A stretch of 64,000 nucleotides of DNA from Helichrysum umbraculigerum (Eukaryota; Streptophyta; Magnoliopsida; Asterales; Asteraceae). The notes below the pieces were generated by a model. The model had not been told where the DNA came from and ran no database searches. It worked only from the letters and a program-made list of their open reading frames with translations. Numbering within the stretch: position 1 is the first letter of the stretch; each line of letters begins with the position of its first letter. Below are positions 21,697 through 33,569 of the stretch, in pieces. The translations under genes and the position numbers were made by a program. The DNA lies in assembly GCA_949592205.1 (NCBI GenBank), contig CATIUR010000004.1, forward strand, positions 66,437,837 through 66,501,836, read 5' to 3'.

Positions 21697-21956
21697 AGCT
21701 GTGGAAATGCTCGCTGCACCGTACACCGTTAGTACACCAAGGTTAAAATACAGCTGTGGAAATGCTCGCTGCACCGTACACCGTTAGTACACCAAGGTTA
21801 ACATACAGCTGTGGAACTACTTTAATGTACAGTACACCGTTAGTATGCCTTGAGTCTGGAACACTGTGGATATGCCAAATGCACTGTACACCGTGAGTAT
21901 ACCTTGAGTCCGGAACACTGTGGATATGCCAAATGCACTGTACACCGTGAGTATTC
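21697..21956 (+). repeat. Minisatellite in A LTR, first copy
   Basis: Same roughly 62-bp units as at 6213-6480, with cores GCACCGTACACCGTTAGTAC and GCACTGTACACCGTGAGTAT. Confidence 0.8.
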
Positions 21957-22810
21957 CTAGGGATGAACGCCTGATAACAAAGGAGGGTCTAATTCATGAC
22001 GGAGTTAATTATGCTTAAACCAGTAATAAATGAGTTCTGAAAAGAAAGCAAGTATTCGGCTGTAATACAAGATGCTTAAACCGCTTAACTCAACATAACC
22101 GACAGCTCAACGTATACAGCATACAATTAGTACTTACCTAGATAAACTCAGATAGATTTAGGTGTTAAGAAAGGTCAGATAGAAAATTGCAGTTTGTTAC
22201 CTTATGCCTACACCCAGGATATATCATCCGTAGAGGTCGCTTAGTCTTACAAGGCAAGTGAGGGGGGTTTGAACAACCTGTTTCTTATCAGCATCAGGAT
22301 AACCTAGGACTCAGTGACATATGCTTTTAGGCTTTTAGACTAAAACGTAGGGTCCTAGTGTTTACACCGACTGTCCGTCTGATGATTTGCCCAAGGTAGT
22401 CTCTAATCATCTGTCTAATGAATATCATCCAGAAACCCTAATTATCGAAGTTTCAGCAATCACGCTTTACCTGTTGCCTACTCTCTTTTTAATTTACTTG
22501 TTTTATTTAGTATTAGCTTAGATAACCAACCAAAAACCTACCTACTTTTATAAACCCATCCTATTAGAAAGCTCATTTACGGTAAGTCCCTTTAATTCCA
22601 TTCGCTCCGATTTTAAGAAAGACACTCGAGTTATACTTACTGCTTACTCCCCAAAAGTAGGTAGTACTTATAGTTTGAGCCCCAGCTCATATAAATTTAA
22701 AACCTAACACGTTCACACGTTGTTGCGTCGTTGCCTGCAGGACCGCCGTGCCAACCCCCCTTGGAAAACGACCGCGGCTGTGTCAGCACTCTGACGGCGC
22801 AACAAGTTTT

Positions 22811-22828
22811 TGGCGCCGCTGCCGGGGA
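22811..22828 (+). other. Primer-binding site of Athila element A
   Basis: Reads TGGCGCCGCTGCCGGGGA, six bases after the LTR end. Confidence 0.9.
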
Positions 22829-23010
22829 TCGGTTGAGCGTAGTGAACTTTAAGATTACCGTAGATAGTTGACTTTTAGGAGACCCTTCCTTAAGATTTTC
22901 ATTACTTTAGGAAGTTATTTGCTTTAATAGTTAATTTAGTTATTTAGAAAATACAAAAAAATTAGAAAACCCTAGAAAACCCTAATTCTCCTTCCAATCT
23001 TATTTCTCCC

Positions 23011-24372
23011 ATGGATGAGATAACGATCATGGACGATGCCGAACTTTTTGTGTCTTCCCACAAAGAGGTCTGTGTTAACCAGGAAGTTGAGATTGACAAA
23101 TATTCATCCTTAGACCTAGGTTTTGATATATCTCAGCAGAAGATTCCACCTTCTGTCACTGTTGAATTAAGTGGTCAACCCACACTTGACCCTGAGATTT
23201 TATCAATCTTATCTAAGTATCCACATTACCTTAGACCTGCCACCCTACCAGAAGACATTCCTTTCGGTATTGAAGTTTTCTTCTATCCACCAATGCCTTG
23301 GATGGATTTAAATGAGCGACTTCATTGCTTAGATGAATACTTCAGGTATGATCTTCCAGATATATTGCGAGCCTACCCCACTACTCTTTTCCAAAGTATA
23401 GAAGTGGATGAGCGTCTCCAGTATCCGGAGGATCTTGAACTAGAAACACCAACCTTACCCAACACTGACAACCCACCAGAATCAAGTAATAAGCATCACT
23501 TAGGAAACTTTCACAAGCCCAGTAGGAGAATAGATATATGTGCAGATTTTCTTAGAAACCTTAAGATATCTGATTTTCCTTTTTCAACTGAGCAGAGGAA
23601 GACCTTTGTAGTGATTGATAGGATAACAACATGTCTACGTGCTAATTACGATCAAAAAGACGAGTTATCACTGAAATCAGAGTTAGACCTACTAATGGAT
23701 CTAATAGCTAGCACCGAGTATCCATCTGTTTCACAGATTAAGATTAATCGTTATGTTGCTGCCCTGATTGACGAGCTCGAATTTTGGATTGAAAGAGCCC
23801 TTATCACTTATACTTTGATTCCATGCGTTAAATTGTTCTTTGTTGATCCTGCCACTTATCTGATTAATGAACTGAGATCAATTTTCCCTGATTCTACTGA
23901 GGAAGCCATGGATTCTGCTTTCTTCCAAAAGAGGAAGGAAATCCATGTTAAGCTTACTCAGTTGTTACTAACATCTAAGTTCCCTTTTACTGAGCAACAA
24001 AGGATCTACATCAGAAAAACTTCCCGAGTAGTTCACTCTACTACTGGAAACCCTGATTCAAAAGAAGAAAAGGAATTTCAGAATGTTATCGGAGAATTGC
24101 TCTTTGATCTATGTTTTATAGACACGGGATTCAGGGATGGTATTTCAAATCCGAGGAAGGTAAGACGAGCATTTAACCAATTCACTGATGCGTTACTAGC
24201 ATTAGATCAAGAAGAAAAAGAATCCTTACAAGAATTTGAGCGTTATTATATAAATCCCGCTGACCTAATTCATAGTATCATTAAAGCGCTTCAAGGTACG
24301 TTCGTTCTTCGCCACACTTTCTCGCATGCTTCAGGATTATCTGAAAGTGCTGTCACAAGCACTAACAGATAA
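23011..24372 (+). CDS. First (gag-position) ORF of Athila-type element A, 453 aa
   Basis: Full-length version of the truncated ORF at 4019-5146. It opens with MDEITIMDDAE at the first ATG after the PBS leader and closes with a TAA at 24370. Acidic N terminus, then a helix-rich body with PFSTEQRKTF and KFPFTEQQRIYIR, which look like an internal repeat of one fold (about residues 190-255 and 325-390). There is no zinc knuckle, protease or reverse transcriptase motif. A capsid-like role is suggested only by position; I do not recognise the family. It is the only uninterrupted Athila frame here, which hints at fairly recent activity of the family or helper-supported mobility. Confidence 0.65.
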   Translation: MDEITIMDDAELFVSSHKEVCVNQEVEIDKYSSLDLGFDISQQKIPPSVTVELSGQPTLDPEILSILSKYPHYLRPATLPEDIPFGIEVFFYPPMPWMDLNERLHCLDEYFRYDLPDILRAYPTTLFQSIEVDERLQYPEDLELETPTLPNTDNPPESSNKHHLGNFHKPSRRIDICADFLRNLKISDFPFSTEQRKTFVVIDRITTCLRANYDQKDELSLKSELDLLMDLIASTEYPSVSQIKINRYVAALIDELEFWIERALITYTLIPCVKLFFVDPATYLINELRSIFPDSTEEAMDSAFFQKRKEIHVKLTQLLLTSKFPFTEQQRIYIRKTSRVVHSTTGNPDSKEEKEFQNVIGELLFDLCFIDTGFRDGISNPRKVRRAFNQFTDALLALDQEEKESLQEFERYYINPADLIHSIIKALQGTFVLRHTFSHASGLSESAVTSTNR

Positions 24373-25023
24373 ATGGTGATGGTCTGATGTAAATAAATTT
24401 GAATATTTCGTTAATTAGGACAAAAATAATTTTAATTAGATTTTATTTTAATTTACTTTTATAAAAACGAAGAAAAACGTTCTTTAAAGTTTAAACGCGT
24501 AAGTTTTTAAACGAATTTTCGCGAACAATCCAAACATTTCAGAAATTCGACAAAGTTTTAATTTAAAATTTTGGAAAATTTTATTTGGATCGTTTTTGAA
24601 TTTTAAAGAACACAAAAAGATTTAATAAAACGTATCTAAAAACGAAAACGTTTTCGCACGCGAATTAATGTTACGTTTTTAATATACGAATTTAAATACG
24701 AAAGTTTCGTGCGTATTTTGGTTGATTTTTATAAAAAATATTTTACCTTTAAAAACCCAAGTATACGTTTCGTTTCGTTCGCATTTAAGTTAAAATTGCA
24801 TATTAAAAATGCAATTTAAAAATACATAAAGCAAAGGAAGCTTCCACCACTTTTTACAAAAAGTAAAAAGCAACTTCTTCTTCCTCCTTCTTCTTCTCCA
24901 AACCGTCACCACCATCACCATCTCCATTTCTACATTTTTCTATCATTTTTCTTCAAATCAAGCTTCAAATCTTCCATATCTTCATCTCTTTTGCATCTAG
25001 AACATCTTTACATCAAGGTTGAG
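24373..25023 (+). promoter_or_regulatory. Predicted internal promoter and leader exon of Athila ORF 2
   Basis: An AT-rich block with CpG half-sites (AAAACGTTTTCG, ACGAAAG/TTTCGTGCG, CGTTTCGTTCGC) lies at 24480-24790. Then come an AATACATAAAG TATA-like site near 24822 and a CT-rich leader at 24860-25020 ending GAG|GTATGATT. Plant gene-like layout inside a retroelement, matching 3126-3560. Confidence 0.4.
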
Positions 25024-25914
25024 GTATGATTCTAACCTAAAATCATCATTTTGAATATTTTTATAAAGTTAGGGTTCATGCTTAGATCTTGAGTTTTGAT
25101 CATCAAGTTCCATGCTTTTTGCTTGCAAAGTGCTATATGCTTGATTGTTAACATGTTTGCGGAAGTAATTTGAGGTTTTCATGGCTAGATTTGATGTTTT
25201 GATTTTGGGAGTTGACTTTATGTTAGGGTTTTAGCTATTTTGACTTTCTTGAATGATTATTTGCTTATGATTGACTTTTCGGTGATTAATTGCGCTTAAA
25301 ATGATTAGTTTACATAAGTAATTGATTGTTAAGGATTAGAGGATTAATTTAATTGCATGCTTATGAATTAAAGTAAGGCTTTTTATGCAAAACTATTTAA
25401 AAACCATTACTTTAATTAAAATCATTATCTTTTAAATGGTATTTATTTAAACTTTGTGTAATTTGCCTTATGAAAATGCAATTAAATATATTTGGAATAG
25501 CACTACTTTAATTAATAAAGTTAGTGAGATTTCAAATTAATCATCCTCCGATTAAAGTCTTATGCTTAACCAAAATGATGGATGATAAATAAAATCGCTT
25601 TGCTTGCTTGTTTTAATCATAGTAAGGAAATTATATGATTTATGATCATGATGCTTGCTTGATTATTTGATTACTTAGCATGTTTAGAAATATTCATCTT
25701 TAAGTAATCTTAGAAAAATAGGAAAGCTACGGTTTTGTTTATTTGGATAATTTACAGATTGATGATTGCGGTTTAGGGTGTTCATGATAAAAATAATAAT
25801 GGGATAATTGCAAAATCTAAAGCCTACATTTCGAATTTTTTCCGAAAATTTGGAATAAATATTATATTGTCCAATTATTGTTATATGATTTGTTTCCTTG
25901 TTTTTCTTAAACAT
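25024..25914 (+). other. Former 5'-UTR intron with destroyed acceptor
   Basis: The donor GAG|GTATGATT is retained at 25024, but the acceptor TTAAACAG of the A' copy reads TTAAACAT here (25914), just before the ATG at 25915. Splicing to this site should fail if the intron model is right. Confidence 0.5.
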
Positions 25915-26153
25915 ATGGACCCGATTCCACCTACTCTTGCTTATTTGGCCAAGACTACACAAGAAAAGACTTTGATTCGGAAATGGCTAAAGAGGGCATT
26001 TGGAAGTAATCGGTACATAGTTTGGGAAGACATGGGGAAACTTGGAATTGAGGATAGGTTGAGGAATTTGATAGGATACGAGGTTCAGGGACATAAGTTC
26101 GACTCTTGGATTCAGCTTTTTAGTATTCGTGAGCCCATATACCCCGAGGTTGT
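25915..26153 (+). pseudogene. Athila second ORF, N-terminal part, cut by T1 insertion
   Basis: 79 codons from MDPIPPTLAYLAK, matching the ORF at 2232-1470 to PEV(V), then interrupted by the T1 LTR at 26154. In the other copy the sequence continues with a threonine-glutamate codon pair at this point, so the break is exactly an insertion. The five bases before the LTR are GTTGT. Confidence 0.7.
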
Positions 26154-28679
26154 TGTAACAACCGCCAAATTAGGACTAGTAATTAGCGCCTAAATCCTCT
26201 GTAAATACATGTAATTAGTTCTGTGTTAGGCTAATTAATGTAACAAAATATATATTTGTGAATATATATACGAATACGCGATTTGACTTGATAGTACACT
26301 GATTTAAATCGAATGTAATTCGGTTCAGAAAATACGGACGTTGATGACCAAATTTATTAAGTAACGTGGCTTTAGTTAATTAAGATATTACATTCCAAAT
26401 ATTATTTTCATAATATTTCATATACATTCCGTATAGTACAAACAAAACCATCACGACTAAAATGTTAAACGCGCAAGCAAAACGAAACAATGTTAAAGTT
26501 ATATTTTATAACTCAATTATTAAGTGTTTAATTAAATGTTTCAACAAAAATATTTAATAATTATTTGCATTTTAAAACTTATAATTAAACGTTTAAATAA
26601 TCGGGAAAACAAACACCGCACGGAACGCAAACACGGGAACTGAAAAAGGGGATTAAAACCCCTCCCCACCTCATTCCTTCCTCATTCTCACCATCTTTTT
26701 CTCTCTCTCTCTATTTCTTTCTTTCAAAATACCACCACCACCATTTCACTTAAATCGCCAAATACTACCTCAAAACGCACTCGGATCATACCACGCCTTT
26801 GGAATAAAAGCACCACCGCGACACGATCTACCATCCCATCTTTTCGGAATTTCATTCCGACACCGCGTAAGTTTCCGACAAAACCCGAAACTCTCCGTTT
26901 TTACTCATTTTTACGTTTTTATGGTTTATACATGCTTAAAATGTCCAAATATGGGTTGGGTAAAAGTTTTGTACCGAACGGTGGCCGGAAAACTCATTTT
27001 CGACACAAACTCCGGCCAACAGACCGTAACGTCGCAGTTGGCCCAGACATATTGCGACGTCAGCTGCGACGTCGCAATACTAATCACCACGTCGCATAAA
27101 GCGACATCATCCTCAACGTCGCCCTAACTGGCGGACGTCGCACTTAGTGACGCAAACCATTACGTCGCAGAAATCAACAGCGTCGCATATAGCGACGCCA
27201 CGTACAACGTCGCATTAAATTGCGAAAGTCGCACATAGCGACGTCATACCCAACGTCGCAGTCAGGATCTGCGACGTCGCACCCAACGTCGCACAAACAA
27301 GAACCTCAAAAACACGGAATTTTACTAAGTGTTGAGACTCGAAATTTATCACTCGATTTTACCCAAATTCAGATTCCAGATGCGTTTTTCACCAAAGTAA
27401 TATAGTAGAAATAAAATTTTTCGAGCTGACCTGGCATCTCGACCCCAGCCAGGGGCCAGCCCCTTGGACCCCGCCAGGGGCGCTGCCCCCGGACCCCCGT
27501 ACTTAGATTCCGTAAGCACATTTCTCACCAAGTGTCAAACTTGTACGACTTCGAAACGCTTATATGATACAACTTTTCAAACATAATGGAATATACTTTT
27601 CAAGTATAACACTTCAAAATCAATGTGATAACATCAAGACTATTAATACAAACCGTCACCAACGGGCCAACCATGGTTTCTAAGAACAAACAATAACGAA
27701 ACAACATTGGACATAACGAGTTGTGTAGACAACTAGACTAGATGGTCTTGCGAGACATCTACTTACTTGACTTTATATGTTTAGGCATTTAAAGGTTACG
27801 GGTTCGGAGAACCTACTCACTACTTACTGATTTCCACCGCTTACTACTCGACTCAGGTGAGTCTTACAGCCCCACTTTTACTGTTTTATATATACGGGGT
27901 GAGATACATTGCTTACTCTTCTTGAACACAAGTACTAAATTGCTTACTATACCAAACGGAATTGCATGAGTTATTTACTACTTACAGAAGTCTCTCCATC
28001 ATATATTGTTAGTTATGGACTTAAGCGCGAACACTAGTTAATGGATCCATTAGGGAAATGACCCTCCCCGCCCGGGGTAGTAGCGCTACCACGAACCGTT
28101 CTGTATAAACGGGCGACTATTATTCGTTACTTATGCTTGCTCAGTTACGAGCATGTCACGGGAGCAAACTATTACTTACGGGTTAAGCTTAGATTATGAG
28201 CCTCATGGCAACGATATAACTTATTTACTTTACATTTGCTGGATTTGCAAATACTTGATTTACGCCTGCGGGCACTACTGATGAAACCTTGTGTTCAAAA
28301 CTGATATTACTTACAAACCTGTGAGATTCACCAACATTCGTGTTGACCTTTTAGCATGTATTCTCAGGTACTCATATGGAGTAGGATTCCCCCAGGACAT
28401 AGCCAGAGTCGCATGAATTCAACTAAACTGCATTTAACGAAAATTCTCAGCATTATCTTTTGTACATGTTGATTATGTAATAGAATCTCCCGCTATACGC
28501 GTGGACTCTAGGGAACTATTTTTGTATACGAAAACATTAAGTTTTCAAAACATATATTTCTATGAAATCGTTTTACAACGTCTCATTTAGAGGTCGTTTA
28601 CTGTATATCTTGTGCTTTGTATATTGATTAGTAACACCCAAGTATGCTTCCGCAAATCATTAAATTTGGGGGTGTTACA
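26154..28679 (+). repeat. T1 first LTR (2526 bp)
   Basis: TGTAACAACCGCC ... GGGGGTGTTACA, with short inverted termini. Landmarks: CT-rich leader-like tract 26640-26740, GTAAGT at 26867, ACGTCGCA array 27028-27293, GC-rich snapback region 27433-27500 (GGGGCGCTGCCCCC), AGGTGAGT at 27855, and acceptor-like TTCTCAG ending at 28367. Confidence 0.95.
27028..27293. repeat. ACGTCGCA / TGCGACGT array, T1 first LTR
   Basis: About 18 sites of AACGTCGCA and inverse GCGACGT in 266 bp with irregular spacing. GCGACGTCGC composites are present. Confidence 0.9.
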
Positions 28680-28682
28680 GAT

Positions 28683-28694
28683 TGGTATCAGAGC
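28683..28694 (+). other. Primer-binding site of T1 (Met tRNA type)
   Basis: TGGTATCAGAGC, three bases after the LTR terminus. Confidence 0.9.
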
Positions 28695-28999
28695 CTAAGG
28701 TTATAGTGAACTAGGTTGCATTTAGTGGGCCTAGACTATGACCATTAGGCAGTATTTCCTTATTAGGCATGATTGGTTCAGGAATTACAGCATATGACTT
28801 TAATTTAACATAGCCTGATCAACTATGTACAATTAAGGAAAGATGATGTGAGGTCTGAAATGGTTATGTCGAACAGGAATGCGTTAGTTGACTCTGACCA
28901 CGAGAGAACCGGACCATTACTTGATACGTGCTAGACACTAGGCTGGATGTTATATACTTATATATATTAGCCTCGTCTTACTTACACTCTGCCTCAGGA

Positions 29000-29152
29000 A
29001 TGGCAAACACACCACCCAATTCGTCACACTCTCATCCGCAAGGATCTCGAAACCCACAATTATCTTATCTTTCTTTCCTTGTCCTTTTCTTGTCAGCATC
29101 ATGCCTCCTCGCCGACAAGTCACCCTCAGTGAAGCCGAAATTGCGGGTCTGA
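29000..29152 (+). pseudogene. Remnant of the pre-gag ORF in T1
   Basis: It begins MANTPPNSSHSHPQGSRNP like the 170-aa ORF of T3 at 55560. An internal deletion of several hundred bases then joins it directly to sequence just before gag, so the reading frame runs out of frame into the gag start. The coiled-coil part is lost. T1b at 36416-36568 carries the same deletion. Confidence 0.6.
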
Positions 29153-32100
29153 TTGCCCGTAGTGTGGCCCAAGCCCTGGCTACCCGAACATCAACTCCTG
29201 GTAGCGAAGATACAGCTACCAATGGACCACAACCCAAACCCTGTTCTTACAAAGACTTCCAGAACTGCAAACCTCTGAACTTTGCAGGTACTGAGGGAGC
29301 TATCGGTCTAGTACGCTGGATCGAGAAAGTCGAATTTGTGTTTCTTATCTGTAACTGTGCGGGAGGGAGACAAGGTTAAGTTCTCCGTTAGTACTTTCAC
29401 TGACACCGCTCTCACCTGGTGGAACACCTATGCCCAGACTGTGGGTATTGCGAATGCTTACAAGCTCCCGTGGGAGGAGCTGAAGGAGATGTTGAAGGGT
29501 GAGTACTGCCCCAGGGATGAATTGAAACAACTGGAGTTGGAATTCTGGAACCACAAGATGCAAGGTGATGATATCACCGGGTACACCAACCGTTTCCACC
29601 AACTGGCACTCCTGTGCCCATCCATGGTCGATCCCGAGTACAAGAGGATCGAGAAATATGTCGATGGACTTCCCGACAGACTACAAGACCTGGTGACATC
29701 ATCCAAACCTGGTACTATCCAGAGCGCCATTCGTATGGCCCATGAACTGACGGCAAACTCTGTCCGCCGTGGCACAACCTCAGCCCCATCTGCAAACAAC
29801 AAACGAAAGTGGGAAGGAAACCCCAACTCATCCAACCAAATCACCAACCGAAAGCCTGAGTCTGTTAAGGCTTATTCATCTGGTACTTCGGAAAAGAAGG
29901 GGTACGTCGGGAACAAGCCCTACTGCTCCAAATGCAATCGTCACCACGACGGTTCCTGCCCTTGCACCAACTGCAAACGGTTCGGGCACTTAGCCAAGGA
30001 TTGCCGAACCAACACTCCTAACCCTAACACAAACACACCAAAGACCTGCTTTGGTTGCGGAAATTCTGGCCATTTCAAGAACAATTGCCCCAATCTGAAA
30101 AACAACAACAACAACAAGAACAACAACAGCAACAACAACGTCCGAAGCAGAGCCTTCGTGATCAACTCAGGGGACGCCCGTCAAGACCCGAATGTGGTCT
30201 CGGGTATGTTCCTCCTCAACAACTTATCTACTTCTACTCTATTTGATACTGGTGCTGATAGGAGTTATATTTCTGATGAGTTTTGCCCACTACTTGACAT
30301 CACCTCCGTGGCCTTAGATGTTAAGTACACCGTAGAACTTGCAAATGGTAAACTCATAGAAACCGATAGTGTGATACCCAATTGCACTTTAAACCTAGCC
30401 GACCAAATCTTCTCAATCGATCTTATGCCTGTTGAACTAGGAAGCTTCGACGTCATCGTGGGTATGGACTGGTTGTCCAAGCATTGGGCCGAAATTGTTT
30501 GTTATGATAAGATCGTCCGCATCCCTCTCGCCATCGGTAGAACCTTGATCATACAAGGGGAGACCGGTGGGTCGAGACTAAACATAATCTCCTGTTTGAA
30601 AGCCCAAAAATTCCTGAGAAAAGGTTACCCAGCAATTCTCGCACACATCACAGAGAAAAAGTCGGAGGAGAAGCGACTTGAAGATGTGCCAATCGTTAGA
30701 GACTTTCCCGAAGTCTTTCCGGAAGAACTACCTGGTCTACCTCCGCCTAGACAAGTGGAGTTCTCGATTGATCTCGTGTCGGGTGCCGCACCGGTGGCCC
30801 GAGCACCGTACCGTCTAGCCCCATCCGAACTTCAGGAGTTGTCTACTCAGTTACAGGAACTCCTGGATAGAGGATTCATCAGACCGAGTTCTTCTCCTTG
30901 GGGAGCTCCGGTCTTGTTTGTCAAAAAGAAAGACGGTTCATTCAGAATGTGTATCGACTACCAAGAGTTGAACAAGCTAACCGTCAAGAACCGATACCCA
31001 CTTCCACGAATCGATCATCTGTTCGATCAACTTCAAGGATCAAGATGTTATTCAAAGATTGATCTTCGATCGGGTTATCATCAATTGCGTGTTCGCGATG
31101 CCGACATCCCAAAAACCGCATTCAGAACCCGTTACGGGCATTACGAATTTCAAGTGATGCCATTCGGTCTAACCAACGCACCGGCTGTATTCATGGACCT
31201 TATGAATCGGGTGTGCAAGCCTTATCTCGACAAGTTTGTCATTGTCTTCATCGATGACATCCTCATATGCTCACGAAACGAACAAGAACACGCACAACAC
31301 CTCAGAACCATCCTAGAACTACTTAGACAGGAGGAGCTTTACGCCAAATTCTCTAAGTGCGAGTTCTGGATAAAAACCGTTCAATTCCTTGGACACGTGA
31401 TTGATAGTCAGGGAATTCATGTAGACCCATCAAAAATCGAGGCTATCAAGAACTGGCAGGCGCCAACCACTCCCACCGAGGTACGTCAATTCTTGGGATT
31501 GGCGGGGTATTATCGCCGATTCATTGAAAACTTTTCAAGAATAGCTATTCCCTTAACGACACTGACTCAGAAGGATAAGAAATTCGATTGGACCGACAAA
31601 CAAGTGTCAGCATTTCAACTGTTGAAACTCAAGCTTTGCAGTGCACCCATTATATCCCTACCCGAAGGCACCGATGACTTCGTGGTATACTGCGATGCTT
31701 CTCACCAAGGTCTCGGTTGCGTGCTAATGCAACGAGACAAGGTCATTGCTTACGCCTCCCGACAACTTAAAGTTCACGAGAAAAACTATACGACCCACGA
31801 CCTCGAGTTAGGGGCTGTGGTATTCGCCCTCAAAATCTGGAGACATTACCTTTATGGCACCCGAAGTACCGTGTTCACCGACCACAAATATCTTCAACAC
31901 ATCTTTGACCAAAAAGATCTTAACATGAGACAACGTAGGTGGGTTGAATTACTCACCGATTACGATTGTGAGATCAAATATCATCCAGGCAAAGCAAACG
32001 TGGTTGCTGATGCTCTCAGTCGTAAGGAACGTACAAAACCACTTCGAGTCCGAGCCCTAAGTATGACCATTCACAACGATTTGAATATTCAGATTCTCAC

Positions 32101-33535
32101 CGCTCAACTCGAAGCTCTCAAACCCGATAATGTCAAAAACGAGGCCTTACGAGGCATGGATAAACAGTTCGAAATCAGACCTAATGGAGTTAGGTACTTC
32201 TCTAACCGAATCTAGTTGCCTAGTTTCGGGAACCTGCGGGACTTGGTGATGGATGAAGCTCACAAGTCCAAATATTCTATCCACCCGGGATCCGACAAAA
32301 TGTATCACGGCATCAAAGAGTTTTATTGGTGGCCAAACATGAAAGCTGAAATTGCCACGTACGTCAGCAAGTGTCTTACTTGTTCAAAGGTCAAAGCTGA
32401 ATACCAGAAACCTTCCGGCTTACTCCAACAACCCAACATTCCTGAATGGAAATGGGAACAGATTTCCATGGATTTCATAACCAAACTTCCTAAGTCACCG
32501 AGCGGTTGCGATACCATTTGGGTGATCGTCGATCGTCTCACCAAATCAGCTCATTTCTTAGCAATCAGAGAAACCGACAAAATGGAAAAACTCACACAAA
32601 TCTACATCAAAGAAATCGTATGTAGACACGGTGTCCCTATCTCGATCATTTCTGACAGGGATGCTCGTTTCACTTCTCGTTTCTGGCAGACACTACAAAA
32701 ATCTCTGGGTACCCGTCTCGATATGAGTACCGCGTACCACCCTCAAACCGATGGCCAGAGCGAACGAACTATACAGACACTGGAAGATATGCTACGAGCC
32801 TGCGTAGTTGATTCCGGTACAAATTGGGAAAGACACCTACCATTGTGCGAGTTTTCGTACAATAACAGCTATCATGCCAGCATCAAAGCTGCACCTTTTG
32901 AGGCACTGTACGGACGTAAGTGCCGGTCACCGATCTGTTGGACTGAAGTGGGGGATAGTCAACTCACTGGTCCTGAACTCATACAAGAAACCACCGAGAA
33001 AATTGTTGAAATCCAAAACCGACTCAAAGCCGCGCGAGACCGTCAGAAAAGTTACGCTGACGTTAGACGTAAACCACTCAAGTTCCAAGTTGGGGATCGA
33101 GTACTCTTGAAAGTATCGCCTTGGAAAGGCGTAATTCGTTTTGGCAAACGCGGGAAATTGAATCCCAGGTACATTGGGCCTTTTGAGATCCTCGAACGGA
33201 TTGGCCCCGTGGCATATCGATTGCAGCTGCCATCAGAACTCAGCAGCGTGCACCCTACCTTTCACATTTCTAACTTAAAGAAATGTCTGTCTGACGAGAC
33301 ACTTATCATACCACTTGACGAGATACGCATCGATAACAAACTTCACTTCGTTGAGGAACCCGCTGAAATTATGGACCGAGTGGTCAAACAACTGAAACAA
33401 AGTCGTATTCCCATCGTTAAAGTCAGGTGGAATTCGCGGCGTGGTCCGGAATTCACTTGGGAACGGGAAGACCAAATGCGACTCAAGTATCCTCACTTAT
33501 TCCCTGATTCTACCCCGAACGCGACTTCGACTTAA
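29101..33535 (+). pseudogene. T1 gag-pol polyprotein (Ty3/gypsy, chromodomain), frameshifted
   Basis: Starts MPPRRQVTLSEAE. Order: gag capsid domain, two CCHC knuckles (CTNCKRFGHLAKDC, CFGCGNSGHFKNNC), an asparagine-rich linker, protease DTGAD, reverse transcriptase with FIDDIL, RNase H (DASHQGLGCVL, VVADALSR), integrase (HPGSDKMYHG, CLTCSKVK, IISDRDARF), a GPF motif and a C-terminal chromodomain-like segment. Two lesions: an extra G near 29355 (T1b and T3 read GCGGAGG, T1 GCGGGAGG) shifts gag, and a TAG at 32213 replaces tryptophan of NRIW in the integrase. The reverse transcriptase and RNase H frame is otherwise open over 959 codons. The asparagine run makes the linker length-variable. Confidence 0.9.
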
Positions 33536-33557
33536 ATTTCGGGACGAAATTCTTTTA

Positions 33558-33569
33558 ACAGGGGGAGAA
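33558..33569 (+). other. Polypurine tract of T1
   Basis: ACAGGGGGAGAA immediately before the second LTR; primes plus-strand synthesis in this group. Confidence 0.9.

Larger units (their letters stand above)
20130..22804 (+). repeat. Athila-type LTR A, first copy (2675 bp)
   Basis: It starts TGATGTATCGC and ends GACGGCGCAACA. It is followed by a PBS, so it acts as the 5' LTR of the sequence to its right. It is also preceded by a polypurine tract, so it is simultaneously a 3' LTR for the sequence to its left. That LTR-shared tandem layout is typical of recombination between elements. Confidence 0.9.
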
